A DNA stretch of 64,000 nt from Streptomyces iranensis. Its GTDB lineage: Bacteria > Actinomycetota > Actinomycetes > Streptomycetales > Streptomycetaceae. Shown in pieces: positions 22,349-30,514 of this stretch (position 1 is the first letter of the stretch; every line of letters starts with the position of its first letter). The translations under genes and the position numbers were made by a program. The stretch is taken from NCBI RefSeq assembly GCF_017874715.1, contig NZ_JAGGLR010000026.1, positions 124,001 to 188,000 of the forward strand, read 5' to 3'. The notes below the pieces were generated by a model that saw nothing but the letters and a program-made list of their open reading frames with translations, searched no databases and had not been told where the DNA came from.

Positions 22349-22424
22349 TGACCTAGCCAGGCTAGCTAGGTCAAGTGAGCTAGATGTGGGAGTTCAGGGG
22401 TCCGGGTGTGTTAGGTGAGCTAAC
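22349..22424. promoter_or_regulatory. GntR operator region between divergent E2 operons
   Basis: TGACCTAGC (22349) and GCTAGGTCA (22365) form an inverted repeat. GAGCTAG lies at 22377, and the near-palindrome GTTAGGTGAGCTAAC at 22410-22424. All share a CTAG/GAGCTA core and lie between the SCO3933-like gene and the GntR gene. Confidence 0.65.
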
Positions 22425-22441
22425 CCGGCTACCCTTGGACC

Positions 22442-22882
22442 ATGACGCCGTCGACGCACGACGCCCGCCCGCCGTATCAACAGGCGGCCGAGGCCATCCG
22501 GAGCGAGATCAAGGCGGGCAAGCTCAAGCCGGGGGAACAGCTCCCCTCGCACCGCGAGCTGCAAGAGCGGTTCGGCATCGCCAACATGACCGCCCGCAGC
22601 GCCCTGCGCGTGCTCCGCGAAGAGGGCTTGATCTACACCGTGCAGGGGCGCGGCAGCTACGTAGCCGACGTGATCGGCCCCGGCGGCGAGCTGATCGAGC
22701 CCAAGCGCTACACGCCTCCCCAGACGACGGCCGGACCGAGCGAAGCCCCGGCGAGCACAGAACCCACCGGGACCATCACCGAAGCACTCCTAGAGGTCCG
22801 GGACCAGCTCCGCACCTTGAACGCGGAGGTCCAGACCCTCAAGCAGGAAGTCGCCGAACTGAAGTCGCGGCAGCACCCGTAG
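22442..22882 (+). CDS. GntR-family repressor (KorSA-like) of E2
   Basis: 146 residues, ATG at 22442. GntR winged helix at about 8-75 (QAAEAIRSEIKAGKLKPGEQ, QERFGIANMTARSALRVLRE, VQGRGSYVAD). There is no ligand domain; the C-terminus is a linker followed by a coiled coil (ITEALLEVRDQLRTLNAEVQ). It faces the transfer operon across a set of CTAG-containing inverted repeats and probably represses it and itself. Confidence 0.88.
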   Translation: MTPSTHDARPPYQQAAEAIRSEIKAGKLKPGEQLPSHRELQERFGIANMTARSALRVLREEGLIYTVQGRGSYVADVIGPGGELIEPKRYTPPQTTAGPSEAPASTEPTGTITEALLEVRDQLRTLNAEVQTLKQEVAELKSRQHP

Positions 22883-23042
22883 CCCGCTCCTCCTGGATCT
22901 CCATCACCTCCGCGCGAATCTCCTCCAGCTCACCGCGCAGGCGCTCAGCCATAGCCGCGATCTCGGCCAACAGCGCCTGCTCCTGCTCGGTCAGCACCAG
23001 TTCCCCCTTGTCGTCTGCGCGTTGGTCGCGCGCACCCTGCAT
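22839..23042 (-). CDS. Coiled-coil small protein convergent with GntR gene
   Basis: 67 residues from an ATG at 23042 with an excellent GGAGGATC site. Nearly all helix (LTEQEQALLAEIAAMAERLR, LEEIRAEVMEIQEE). It overlaps the 3' end of the GntR gene by 44 bp on the other strand, so both coiled coils are encoded in antiparallel DNA. Could be a partner of the GntR protein; unrecognised. Confidence 0.5.
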   Translation of the reverse strand: MQGARDQRADDKGELVLTEQEQALLAEIAAMAERLRGELEEIRAEVMEIQEERATGAAATSVRRLPA

Positions 23043-23798
23043 TGCGATCCTCCGGCGATCTTCTGGTGTGCGCTGTTCAGAGTTTCCTTACTGGATCAAG
23101 GCGGCCCGCTTGCGCGGGCCGCGCGCGCTGGCGGCCCGTGGCCGCCGCCCACTCCTGTCTACCGCCCCGCTCAGCGGCGCCCCCGTGCCACTCAGCGCGC
23201 CACCCCACACCAGCAGCCCACCGACCGCAGTCAGCACTCGGAACAGCTCCCGCGGAGCGCCTGACGATCGCTGCGAACCCGCCGACGCAGCGGCACGCCC
23301 AGGACCATGGGCCCGACCTGCCAGCCGTCGAGGGACGGCTACGCAGAGCGGTTTACATGACTGGCCATCTGCCGACTGCGGCCATCGTCGTTGTGCGCGT
23401 AGCAACGGCCAGCGGGGAGGGGAGGGGTGCCCGGCCGGGGGCATGTCGGTCGTCAGCCCCGGCCCGATATGGCCGGCCGCCGTACTGCCGTCGTCACGGG
23501 TGCGGGCGCGTGAGCAGACCGAACTGCCCGGTCCTGGCGGGCGGGGAGCAGCTGCTGCCGCGCGGTGGCTCAGGCCGTCGTGGTCGCTCCGCGTCGGTTT
23601 CCGTATCACGGTGTTTGACCAGCGTGTCGTAAGCGCTGTGACTCTGGTGTCCGCGACCATCGGGCCCACCACCCCGCAACTCCCTCGCACTCGTCACCCT
23701 CCCTTTCCTTGAACTCATCTGGGAACGGGCGGTGTCGAAGCGAGTACGACAACCACCCCGGTACCATCGGCACCGGGGTCCTGATCATGGACTTCCCA

Positions 23799-23846
23799 CC
23801 GGGCTACCCCTTGGCCTGCCAGGGTTTTGAGGGGTAGCCCGGTTTT
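23799..23846 (+). terminator. Intrinsic terminator in E2
   Basis: 13-bp perfect stem CCGGGCTACCCCT/AGGGGTAGCCCGG with an 18-nt loop, followed by TTTT. Confidence 0.7.
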
Positions 23847-24034
23847 GCGTATGCGGTTGTTGTGCTGTGCGGTCCGACTCCCGGCCTCGCGGATCGTCTG
23901 TTGGGCGCGGGCATGGGGAGCCGGACCGCTGACGGCGGATGGTGCAGATCCGCCGCTCCTGGACGTGGTGGGTGACATCCGCAAGGCGAACGGGGCGATG
24001 TCCGCCGCGCAGTCACCACGCCCAGGAGGTAGGA

Positions 24035-24078
24035 GGGCGGGAGCTGCGGGTCCTTCCCATGGGCAGCAGCTCCCGCCC
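24035..24078 (-). terminator. Terminator after the 123-aa gene
   Basis: 13-bp perfect stem GGGCGGGAGCTGC/GCAGCTCCCGCCC, 10 bp beyond the stop of the leftward gene. Confidence 0.65.
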
Positions 24079-24088
24079 GGTCTCTAGG

Positions 24089-24460
24089 TCACCGGTCGTG
24101 CTCCTGGTCAAGACCGGAGTTGTTGAGCAGGAACTGACACGTGTAGCCCAGACTCCGAACGTGCCAGTCAGCTGATTGCAGGCCGTGGCCGAGCCCTTGA
24201 GCCACCTCATGCGGGATGGTGTTCAACCTGCTGCGCTTCGAGTACCAGGCCACAGTGCCCCGGTCCAGACGGTCGATCCGCTTCTCTGCCAGCGGCATCA
24301 TCGTCTGGATGTGCCCCAGCAATGCCTTGTGCAGGTCGCACAGTTCTTCGTACGGCGGCAGTACCGTCCGCGTCACTAAGGCGCTGACGATCGCCTTCTT
24401 GATCTCCTCGACGTCAACTTCGTCTTGCTGCTCATCCGCGCGTTGGACCGCCGCGCTCAT
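24089..24460 (-). CDS. DUF6415-like hypothetical protein
   Basis: 123 residues from an ATG at 24460. Helical: EVDVEEIKKAIVSALVTR, LCDLHKALLGHIQTMMPLAE, GLGHGLQSADWHVRSLGYTC. The pattern (a helix, LxGHI, then a terminal helical pair) resembles small Streptomyces proteins grouped as DUF6415 that lie beside XRE-TPR genes, as here. Function not known. Divergent from the XRE-TPR gene at 24665. Confidence 0.6.
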   Translation of the reverse strand: MSAAVQRADEQQDEVDVEEIKKAIVSALVTRTVLPPYEELCDLHKALLGHIQTMMPLAEKRIDRLDRGTVAWYSKRSRLNTIPHEVAQGLGHGLQSADWHVRSLGYTCQFLLNNSGLDQEHDR

Positions 24461-24664
24461 GGCCTTCACCCCGCATGCTTGCTGTCTGTTCGGCCTTAGA
24501 CATGGTGGGGTCACAGGACGTCCCAATGAAGGCCGCTTAGAGGACTCAAAGAGGACTTTCATGGGCCTTACTGGCAGAGTCAGGGAGGCGAGGGTCCCCA
24601 AACCGGCCCTCAAAAGCTACCGTGGGCTGAGCTGACCAGCCCGTCGAGACTGTGAGGAAGTCCA

Positions 24665-25948
24665 GTGCCCAGGCCCGTGGGAAACGTTCGGCTCAAGGCC
24701 GCCCGGCAGGCGGCGGGATACGCGTCTCAGGAAGCGTTGGCGGAGGCGGTCCGCAACACCGCTCCTCAGCTCGGCATACGGTCGTTGCAGATCAGCGTGC
24801 GCCAAGTCCGCCGCTGGGAGTCAGCGAATCCGCCATGGCCGCAGCCTGACGTTCAGCGGGTATTGACGCATCTACTGGGACAGTCCATCGAGGAACTGGG
24901 CTTCACCGCGCCGTGGAGCGAGACGAGTTCGACGCGGGATGGCTCCAGTCGGCGGCCCGTCGCAGCATCGGGAGCACCCGCGATCGGCCCCGTCCCCGGA
25001 CCATTTCCCAGCGCAAGCAATGCCACGCAACCAGCCACGGTAGGCAGCGACTTCGCCGCGATCACCGCTGCTCATCGACGCATGTACTGGTCCGTGCAGC
25101 CCTCCCAACTCCACGCCACCGTGGTGGAGCACACCCGTCTGGGCACAGCGCTCATCGGTGAGACAACCGGCCGCTGCCGTACCGCCCTCGCTGCCGCACT
25201 CGCTGAGTCCTACCTTCTTGCCGGACGTATCGACTTCTTCGACCTCCAGCAGCCCAACGCCGCGAACAACGCGTTTGTGCGCGGCCTCCAGGCCGCCGGG
25301 GAAGCCGATGACGCGCTGCTAGGGGCGGCGATCCTGGCTCACACAGCGTTCATCCCAGGCTGGGAGGGCCATAGGGAAGACGCCGAAGAGCGCATGTCTG
25401 CCGCCCGTGCGTACGCCCGCAGGGGCAACGCCCCCGCGATGATGCTGGCTTGGCTTGACGCCGTCGAGGCCGAATGCATGACGCGGTGCAACGACACCCG
25501 CACGGCGCTGCGCCTGATCTCCCACGCCGAAGGAGTACTGGCCGAGGGCGATACGGACGAGCCATGCCCGGTGTGGATGGACTGGTTCAGCCCCGTCCGA
25601 CTCGCCGCGTTCAAAGGCAACACCCAACTGATAGCCGGACACACGGCCCAGGCTCGGGCCACGCTGATGGGAGTCCTCGACAACCTACCCGCCGACGACG
25701 GCAAGCAGCGGACCATCATCCTCGGCGACCTGGCCGCGGTGGAGGCCGCAGCCGGTAGGCCAGAAAAAGCCTGCCGATGGGCCAACGAAGCGCTCGATCA
25801 GCTCAGCGTGACCTGGTACGCCGTCGGCATGGACCGGATACGCGACGTCCGTAAGCGGCTGCACGCATGGCGTGACGAACCGTACGTGCGCAGTCTGGAC
25901 GACCGGATGTACGGCTGGGGAACGACCGTCAGCGCTCTTCAGCGCTGA
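24665..25948 (+). CDS. XRE-type HTH regulator with TPR-like repeats (E2)
   Basis: 427 residues from a GTG at 24665. N-terminal HTH (LKAARQAAGYASQEALAEAV, ISVRQVRRWESANPPWPQPD), a Pro/Ser-rich linker, then an alpha-helical TPR-like part (TALAAALAESYLLAGRIDFF; GDLAAVEAAAGRPEKACRWA). Same architecture as the E1 protein at 14098 and the E3 protein at 28967, but different sequence. It ends tail to tail with the HAD gene (20-bp overlap). Confidence 0.8.
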   Translation: MPRPVGNVRLKAARQAAGYASQEALAEAVRNTAPQLGIRSLQISVRQVRRWESANPPWPQPDVQRVLTHLLGQSIEELGFTAPWSETSSTRDGSSRRPVAASGAPAIGPVPGPFPSASNATQPATVGSDFAAITAAHRRMYWSVQPSQLHATVVEHTRLGTALIGETTGRCRTALAAALAESYLLAGRIDFFDLQQPNAANNAFVRGLQAAGEADDALLGAAILAHTAFIPGWEGHREDAEERMSAARAYARRGNAPAMMLAWLDAVEAECMTRCNDTRTALRLISHAEGVLAEGDTDEPCPVWMDWFSPVRLAAFKGNTQLIAGHTAQARATLMGVLDNLPADDGKQRTIILGDLAAVEAAAGRPEKACRWANEALDQLSVTWYAVGMDRIRDVRKRLHAWRDEPYVRSLDDRMYGWGTTVSALQR

Positions 25949-26588
25949 GACTGGCGACCAGCCCCGGCAACTCGGCGAGGCTGTGCACACGGAAGGTGGG
26001 CACCGCGACGGCTTCCGGGTCATCCCACTGGATCGTGGCCCACGGCCCGCGCCGGATCAGCGCCGTCTTCATGCCCACCTTGTCCGCCGGGCGGATGTCG
26101 TTGTCCAGCCGATCACCCACGTAAAGGATCTCCTCGGCCGGGCAGGGAGCCGCGTCCGCCACATGAGAGAAGAACGCCGGATCGGGCTTGGACACGCCCC
26201 AGTCATCGGACGTGGCGATGAAGTCGGCCGGGAGGTCGAGCGAACGCAGTATGCCCCCGGCCCGTACCGTCTGGTTGCCCGCGATGCCCACCCACAGACC
26301 AGCGTCCCGCAGCGCCGCCAGCGTCGGACGGACATCCGCGTACAGATCGCTGTCATCGAAGTGCTCGGGCTGGCCCGCCTGAGCCCGCTTCTCCCGCTCC
26401 TCGTACAGATCGAACCCGGGGCGGAGGACTTGAAACGTCTCGCGGTAGTCCCGGCCCTGAGCGATCACGGCGCCGAACATCGCCGCGAACGTGTGCCGGG
26501 GCACTCCCAACCAGTCCGCCCACGTGCCGTACTCTCGCGTCTCGTCGACCAGGCACTCACCGACATCGAAAACCACAGCTCGGATCAT
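25929..26588 (-). CDS. HAD-superfamily hydrolase
   Basis: 219 residues, ATG at 26588. Motif I is VVFDVGECLVDE, with Gly in place of the second Asp; motif II IAGNQT; motif III ATSDDWGVSKPDPAFF; motif IV YVGDRLDNDIRPA. Proteins of this type are common in Streptomyces next to small regulators; substrate unknown. The loss of the acid/base Asp suggests activity other than classical phosphatase. Likely cargo of E2. Confidence 0.85.
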   Translation of the reverse strand: MIRAVVFDVGECLVDETREYGTWADWLGVPRHTFAAMFGAVIAQGRDYRETFQVLRPGFDLYEEREKRAQAGQPEHFDDSDLYADVRPTLAALRDAGLWVGIAGNQTVRAGGILRSLDLPADFIATSDDWGVSKPDPAFFSHVADAAPCPAEEILYVGDRLDNDIRPADKVGMKTALIRRGPWATIQWDDPEAVAVPTFRVHSLAELPGLVASLSAEER

Positions 26589-26710
26589 GATGAGCAGGGT
26601 AGGACAATCGGAGCGCGCGATGTTGCAGCGCACCCCGGCGGCGATCATGCGGCAGCTTTGGTGATGGCAACGCAAAATCGGCGGGCCGGGGTCTACGAGC
26701 CGCACGCTCG

Positions 26711-27184
26711 CTACTCATTCCCGCCGCGTATGGCCGCCGGACTCGGTTGGCCCGGTCCCGCCTCATGCGGAACGACGACGATTTGGTACTCGTCCTCGTA
26801 GACGATCCTCCCTGGATCTGACGATCGCATCATGTGGCACCCGATCTCGTGAGCAGCAAGGATCTCCAAGTAGCCGTCCACTCGCTTGATCAGGTCCTGC
26901 GACGTGGACTTGAACCAGGCCGCTGCCCCGGGGTGAAGCTCGCGGTCGTAGACCTTCGGATCGACGGAGGAGGGGTCAGGATAGGCCATGTTGTACCAGC
27001 CATTGTTGGCCCGCCTGAAGCGCTCCCGCTCATCGGTCAGCTTCCCGTCCCGCGCCAGCCCATTGATCAGTCCGAACACTCCGGTGAAGTATCCGCGCTC
27101 ATTTCGGACCGTGCTCTGGAACCGTACGTATGGCGCTACGTATGGCGCTTCGTCCACAAGCCCTCTTGCCTCGCCGATCTCCAT
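26711..27184 (-). CDS. Hypothetical protein, 157 aa
   Basis: ATG at 27184 is the most plausible start; the longer frame upstream reads through the E2 arm-site region. Sequence features: VAPYVRFQSTVRNERGYFTG, VFGLINGLARDGKLTDERER, LHPGAAAWFKS, and HEIGCHMMRSSDPGRIVYED. Soluble, mixed alpha/beta. I do not recognise the family. Last gene of E2, transcribed towards the HAD gene. Confidence 0.65.
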   Translation of the reverse strand: MEIGEARGLVDEAPYVAPYVRFQSTVRNERGYFTGVFGLINGLARDGKLTDERERFRRANNGWYNMAYPDPSSVDPKVYDRELHPGAAAWFKSTSQDLIKRVDGYLEILAAHEIGCHMMRSSDPGRIVYEDEYQIVVVPHEAGPGQPSPAAIRGGNE

Positions 27185-27270
27185 GGCGAAGATGCTAGGG
27201 CTCCGGCTGATCACGTGTCCCGGAGACAGCGTAGGAGCTACGCCGATGGCTGGCGGATCTGACAGCGGAT

Positions 27271-27300
27271 GGTGACGGCAACGCTGACGGCAACGACGGC
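27271..27300. repeat. Candidate integrase arm sites, E2 right end
   Basis: Two TGACGGCAAC repeats (27273, 27285) and ACGACGGC, with an inverted CCCGTCAAC at 27309. They match the GTTGACGGC motifs at the left end of E2. Confidence 0.5.
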
Positions 27301-27378
27301 GCACGACGCCCGTCAACGGCTCACCACGGTCCCCAGGCCGGACCGGTGCCGAGGTCCACACCAGGCCCCTGCCCGAAC

Positions 27379-27422
27379 CTACGGATCAAGAGGTTGCAGG
27401 TTCGAATCCTGCCGAGCGCGCA
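27379..27422 (+). repeat. att core copy 3 (E2/E3 junction)
   Basis: 44 bp identical to the tRNA-Arg core. Confidence 0.95.
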
Positions 27423-27429
27423 GCAGCTC

Positions 27430-27462
27430 AGAGGCCCCTTCCGATCATCGGAAGGGGCCTCT
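27430..27462 (+). terminator. Hairpin after att copy 3
   Basis: AGAGGCCCCTTCCGATCATC with its complement; equivalent to the tRNA-Arg terminator. Confidence 0.75.
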
Positions 27463-27494
27463 TGCGTATGCGGTGACATCAGCTCTCGGCGTGA

Positions 27495-27893
27495 TCACTC
27501 TGCTGGTGCGGTGGGATGGAACAGTGCCAGGAAGCCGCCAAGCAGAGCGAACGCGAGAAGGAACAGCTCCGTTTCGATCCTGCTGACGCCGCCCTCGGTC
27601 ATCTGGGTCCCGAGAATGATCCAGGTCGCTGATCCCATGCCCACCAGCAGCTGGTTGTCTCGCTCCCGCAGCAATCGCATCCCTGTCCACAGCAGCAGGG
27701 GCACCAGTGTCAACCAGGCGAGTGTGGCCAGCGCCCCTTCGATGAACCCTGCGCCGATACCCCCGTCCGGATTGGCCTGTTGCGCCTCCGACCCCCACCG
27801 CTCGGCGGATTCCCAGACCCAGTACGTCGCATGGGCCGCGGCCGCCGAGACGACGATGCCCTTTGCCCAGCGGCCCAACCTGTTGCTCAACAT
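27495..27893 (-). CDS. Membrane protein at the E3 left end
   Basis: 132 residues from an ATG at 27893 (GGTGAAG upstream; longer starts are possible). About four TM helices: AKGIVVSAAAAHATYWVW, TLAWLTLVPLLLWTGMRLL, LLVGMGSATWIILGT and LFLLAFALLGGFLALF. The stop codon lies in the 173-bp repeat, and part of the last helix is repeated in inverted form in the E4 remnant. Family unknown; the gene may have been trimmed by recombination. Confidence 0.6.
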   Translation of the reverse strand: MLSNRLGRWAKGIVVSAAAAHATYWVWESAERWGSEAQQANPDGGIGAGFIEGALATLAWLTLVPLLLWTGMRLLRERDNQLLVGMGSATWIILGTQMTEGGVSRIETELFLLAFALLGGFLALFHPTAPAE

Positions 27894-28088
27894 GGCTTCA
27901 CCATGCACAGCACAGCCCTCGCATGCCTGAGTACCCATACTCAAGGAGGACCAGAAGGTGCACAGAAGGGGGCCTGGCGATCACCACTGCCGACTACTTT
28001 GGGGGTGGTCCGGCTTCAGGTCCGAAGTTGTTGAGGGCGGGAGCCGCCGGTCCCTCCACGACTGCGACCCCCGCCCAGCCTTGAGGGG

Positions 28089-28373
28089 CTACGCGTCAGG
28101 CGTCGCCGTTCGGCCTCGCGCAGCCGTCGCGGAAGAGCCCACGTTCGCCGTGGACGCGCGGAAGAAGCTCGTGATGATCATCCGGAATCCCGTGTGGCCT
28201 GTCTGGCTCGCGTGACGCAGGCACCACACCTCCGGCTGCTTGGCCTCTTCAGTCGCCCCGGATGAGTTGTCACACGTCGTGCATTCGGCCTCCAAGATCG
28301 GCGGACTCCCGGTGACGTCTGCGCTCAGGGTCCAATCGCCCTGCCGTATCACGGAGTCTCCGGCGGTCGTCAC
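28089..28373 (-). CDS. DUF7848-like small protein
   Basis: 94 residues from a GTG at 28373 overlapping the previous stop (GTGA). ILEAECTTCDNSSGATEE, then WCLRHASQTGHTGFRMIITS, matches the small Streptomyces proteins grouped as DUF7848 (a CxxC pair and a WCLRH...HTGFR block), likely zinc-binding. These are usually found beside XRE-TPR and HATPase genes, as here. Function unknown. Confidence 0.75.
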   Translation of the reverse strand: MTTAGDSVIRQGDWTLSADVTGSPPILEAECTTCDNSSGATEEAKQPEVWCLRHASQTGHTGFRMIITSFFRASTANVGSSATAARGRTATPDA

Positions 28374-28837
28374 GACTGCCCCTCTCTACGCTCTCCATCG
28401 GCCAGTGAGGCCCGTTCGTCGGCAGGAAGTGCGAGGACCGCCCATACCGCCTTGCCCACCGCTGGCCGTGGGGTGACGCCCCACTGATCGGCGAGCGTTT
28501 CCACCAGGACCAGCCCTCGGCCGCGTACTGATTCGGGGGTCGGAGCCCTCAGCTTGGGCAACTGGTCGGCCGCGTCGTGAACCTCGATCCGCACCTTGTC
28601 GCCCTGGTGCAGATAGCGCGTCTCGATCTGGCGCCCCGGCACCCGCGCATGCCGCACGGCGTTCGTTATCAATTCGGACAGCACCAACAGCGCGACCTCT
28701 TCGACCGCGACCAGCCCCCAACCAGCCAGAGCCTTTCGCAAGTCGGCTCGGGCCAGGGCGACACAACGGGGGTGGCGGGTCCAGCGCCTCACCACCACGC
28801 GTCCATCCGGGCCTGTCAGCTCTGGCTTCATGGCCAT
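28370..28837 (-). CDS. HATPase_c anti-sigma-like ATP-binding protein
   Basis: 155 residues, ATG at 28837 (second Met at 28831). The GHKL fold is visible: ELITNAVRHA (N box), VRIEVHDAADQLPKL (G1 region), and GRGLVLVETLADQWGV (G2). Streptomyces has many such RsbW/SpoIIAB-like proteins encoded beside XRE regulators. It is divergent from the XRE-TPR gene and shares an operator region with paired GGGGTACCCC palindromes. Confidence 0.88.
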   Translation of the reverse strand: MAMKPELTGPDGRVVVRRWTRHPRCVALARADLRKALAGWGLVAVEEVALLVLSELITNAVRHARVPGRQIETRYLHQGDKVRIEVHDAADQLPKLRAPTPESVRGRGLVLVETLADQWGVTPRPAVGKAVWAVLALPADERASLADGERREGQS

Positions 28838-28875
28838 AAGCGTGCAGGTGAGACGCCATCATCGGGACAGCCAAC

Positions 28876-28907
28876 GGGGTACCCCGTGCGGTGAAATGGG
28901 GTACCCC
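28876..28907. promoter_or_regulatory. Two GGGGTACCCC palindromes
   Basis: Perfect 10-bp palindromes at 28876-28885 and 28898-28907, 22 bp apart, in the divergent promoter between the ATPase and XRE-TPR genes. A related AGGGTACCCC lies inside the XRE-TPR gene near 29272. Confidence 0.75.
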
Positions 28908-28966
28908 AGAACACGGCGCGCTCTACGTTGGACTTGACGCACGTCCCTACACCTCGTGAGCGGCCG

Positions 28967-30514
28967 ATGAGTGAACGTGAAGCCAGGCGCAGCGGATACC
29001 CCCTCACCATCCCGGACCGCTTGCTCCTGAGCGAGGACATGAAACGGGCGTGCAGGCGACGGGACTTCGGGGAGATCTTCCGTCTCGTCAACAGACGAGC
29101 CCCAGCGAGCTACGCGGCAATCGCCGCCGCCGTCACCAAGATGACCAGCGCGCGCGTCGGCGACGTCATCCGAGGCGATCGGGGCATTCGCAGCGTCGCC
29201 GTCATGGAACGCATCGCTGATGGTCTGGGCATTCCTGGCCACATGCTCGACCTCCCCGAGCGGCCGTGGGAGGGTACCCCGTCACCGGCCGCCACTGCCC
29301 AGAACCAGGCTTACGCTCGCAGTAGCCCAGACGGCTCGAACGAATCCCCGTCCTTACCCACAGCGGGGGCGATTCCTGGTCTGCCGATTGTGCACGTGGA
29401 CCCCTCGAATTCGGCCGACGCGGATGCGCTACCCGAAATCGTTCTGGTTTCGGTGTACGTCGATGGAAGGGAGCAGATCGTGCCGATAAATCGCCGAGCC
29501 CTTCTGGGGCACGCAATTGGTGTCGCCCTGCAAGGAAGCGGACCCCTCCGTGCCGTCAACGCTTCCGCTGAGACCGTGAGTCCCAAGCCCACCAGACCAC
29601 ACCGACTCCCCGCCGGACGAGGTGAAGCAGCGATCGAGCACTTCCGCGACATGTGGCACACCCTGGTTAGGGCCGATAACCTCTTTGGCCCGCGTCAAGC
29701 CCTCGCGGGAGTCCATCAGCAGCTCGACATGTTGCAAGGTCTTCTGGAGGACAGCAGGGGCGAGCACCGGCAGGAGCTGCTGAAGCTTTCGGCCCAGTAC
29801 GCCGAGTCGGCCGCATGGCTCCACGAAGACTCCATGGACGTGTCCGGCGCGGAGACGTGGACGAGCCGTGCCATGGAATGGGCCATGGAGGCCGGAGACG
29901 AAGCCATGCTCTCGTGGACCCTGTTCCGTCGCAGCCAGCTCGCGGCCGGGAAGAAGAACGCAGGCCAGGCAATCGGCCTCGCGCAGGCCGTCCAGCGCCA
30001 CGAACGAGCACTCACCCATCCGATGAAGGCGGCCGCCATCCAGCAGGAGGCGCAGGGCCTTGCGCTCGATGGGGATGAGATCGCCTGTCATCGGAAGCTG
30101 GACGAGGCCCACGAGTTCGCCGCCATTGCCGAATCCTCCGGTGACGCCCGATCCGGCCACGGGGATTTCTGCACGTCCAGCTACATCGAAATCCAGCGCG
30201 CGAATTGCTGGCTCAACCTCTCCCGGCCCGATCGGGCAGTCTCCACCTTCCAAACCGCGCTGGCCGAACTCCCGGACGTCTACCAGCGCGACCGGGGATT
30301 CGCCCAGGCGCGACTCGCCATGGCCTACGTCGGAATCCAGGAGTACGAGCAAGCCGCCGCCGAGGCCGCAGCCGTTCTCGACATGGCCCGCGGCTCCGGT
30401 TCCGGCCGCACTCTGCAAGAGGCCGTCACGGCGGTCAACGCTCTCGCGGCGGCGAGTAATGTTCCCGCTGTGCGGGAGCTACTCGACGCAGTCAAGGAGA
30501 ATGCGGGGTTCTGA
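28967..30514 (+). CDS. XRE-like regulator with TPR repeats (E3)
   Basis: 515 residues from an ATG at 28967; a TTG at 28928 is possible. An HTH-like region ([55 protein letters not shown]) precedes a linker and a long helical TPR-like region ([40 protein letters not shown]). Same general plan as the regulators in E1 and E2. Its stop overlaps the start of the RibD-like gene (TGATG), so the two are translated together. Confidence 0.8.
   Translation: MSEREARRSGYPLTIPDRLLLSEDMKRACRRRDFGEIFRLVNRRAPASYAAIAAAVTKMTSARVGDVIRGDRGIRSVAVMERIADGLGIPGHMLDLPERPWEGTPSPAATAQNQAYARSSPDGSNESPSLPTAGAIPGLPIVHVDPSNSADADALPEIVLVSVYVDGREQIVPINRRALLGHAIGVALQGSGPLRAVNASAETVSPKPTRPHRLPAGRGEAAIEHFRDMWHTLVRADNLFGPRQALAGVHQQLDMLQGLLEDSRGEHRQELLKLSAQYAESAAWLHEDSMDVSGAETWTSRAMEWAMEAGDEAMLSWTLFRRSQLAAGKKNAGQAIGLAQAVQRHERALTHPMKAAAIQQEAQGLALDGDEIACHRKLDEAHEFAAIAESSGDARSGHGDFCTSSYIEIQRANCWLNLSRPDRAVSTFQTALAELPDVYQRDRGFAQARLAMAYVGIQEYEQAAAEAAAVLDMARGSGSGRTLQEAVTAVNALAAASNVPAVRELLDAVKENAGF

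Larger units (their letters stand above)
23043..24088. other. About 1 kb without a convincing gene
   Basis: Open frames here have compositions typical of antisense shadows and no clear ribosome sites. The stretch contains two terminator-like hairpins (23799, 24035). It may hold a decayed gene or the transfer locus of E2; I see no repeated octamers. Confidence 0.5.
16456..27422. mobile_element. E2: AICE with RepSA-type replication
   Basis: A second complete element of about 10.9 kb between att cores. It has int, xis, a rolling-circle initiator, DUF2637, FtsK, an SCO3933-family-like protein, a GntR regulator, an XRE-TPR regulator and a HAD phosphatase. The order int-xis-rep-spd-tra-kor resembles pSAM2. 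Confidence 0.92.
27360..27532 (+). repeat. 173-bp direct repeat, copy 1 (contains att copy 3)
   Basis: About 170 of 173 positions match 33371-33543. The repeat spans the att core, the hairpin and about 70 bp of the E3 left end. Confidence 0.9.

Noticed and set aside
23088-23690. 200-codon minus-strand frame in the gene-free part of E2
   Set aside because: No ribosome site, no domain, Arg/Pro/Ala-rich shadow-like composition; both strands are equally open.
27360-27532. 173-bp repeats as the ends of an insertion sequence
   Set aside because: They are direct, contain the att core and tRNA hairpin, and no transposase lies between; duplication of element left ends explains them.
27958-28215. 85-codon plus-strand gene with a GTG start behind AAGGAGGA
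   Set aside because: The ribosome-like sequence is good, but most of the frame lies opposite the DUF7848 gene, which has clear family motifs and coupled translation.
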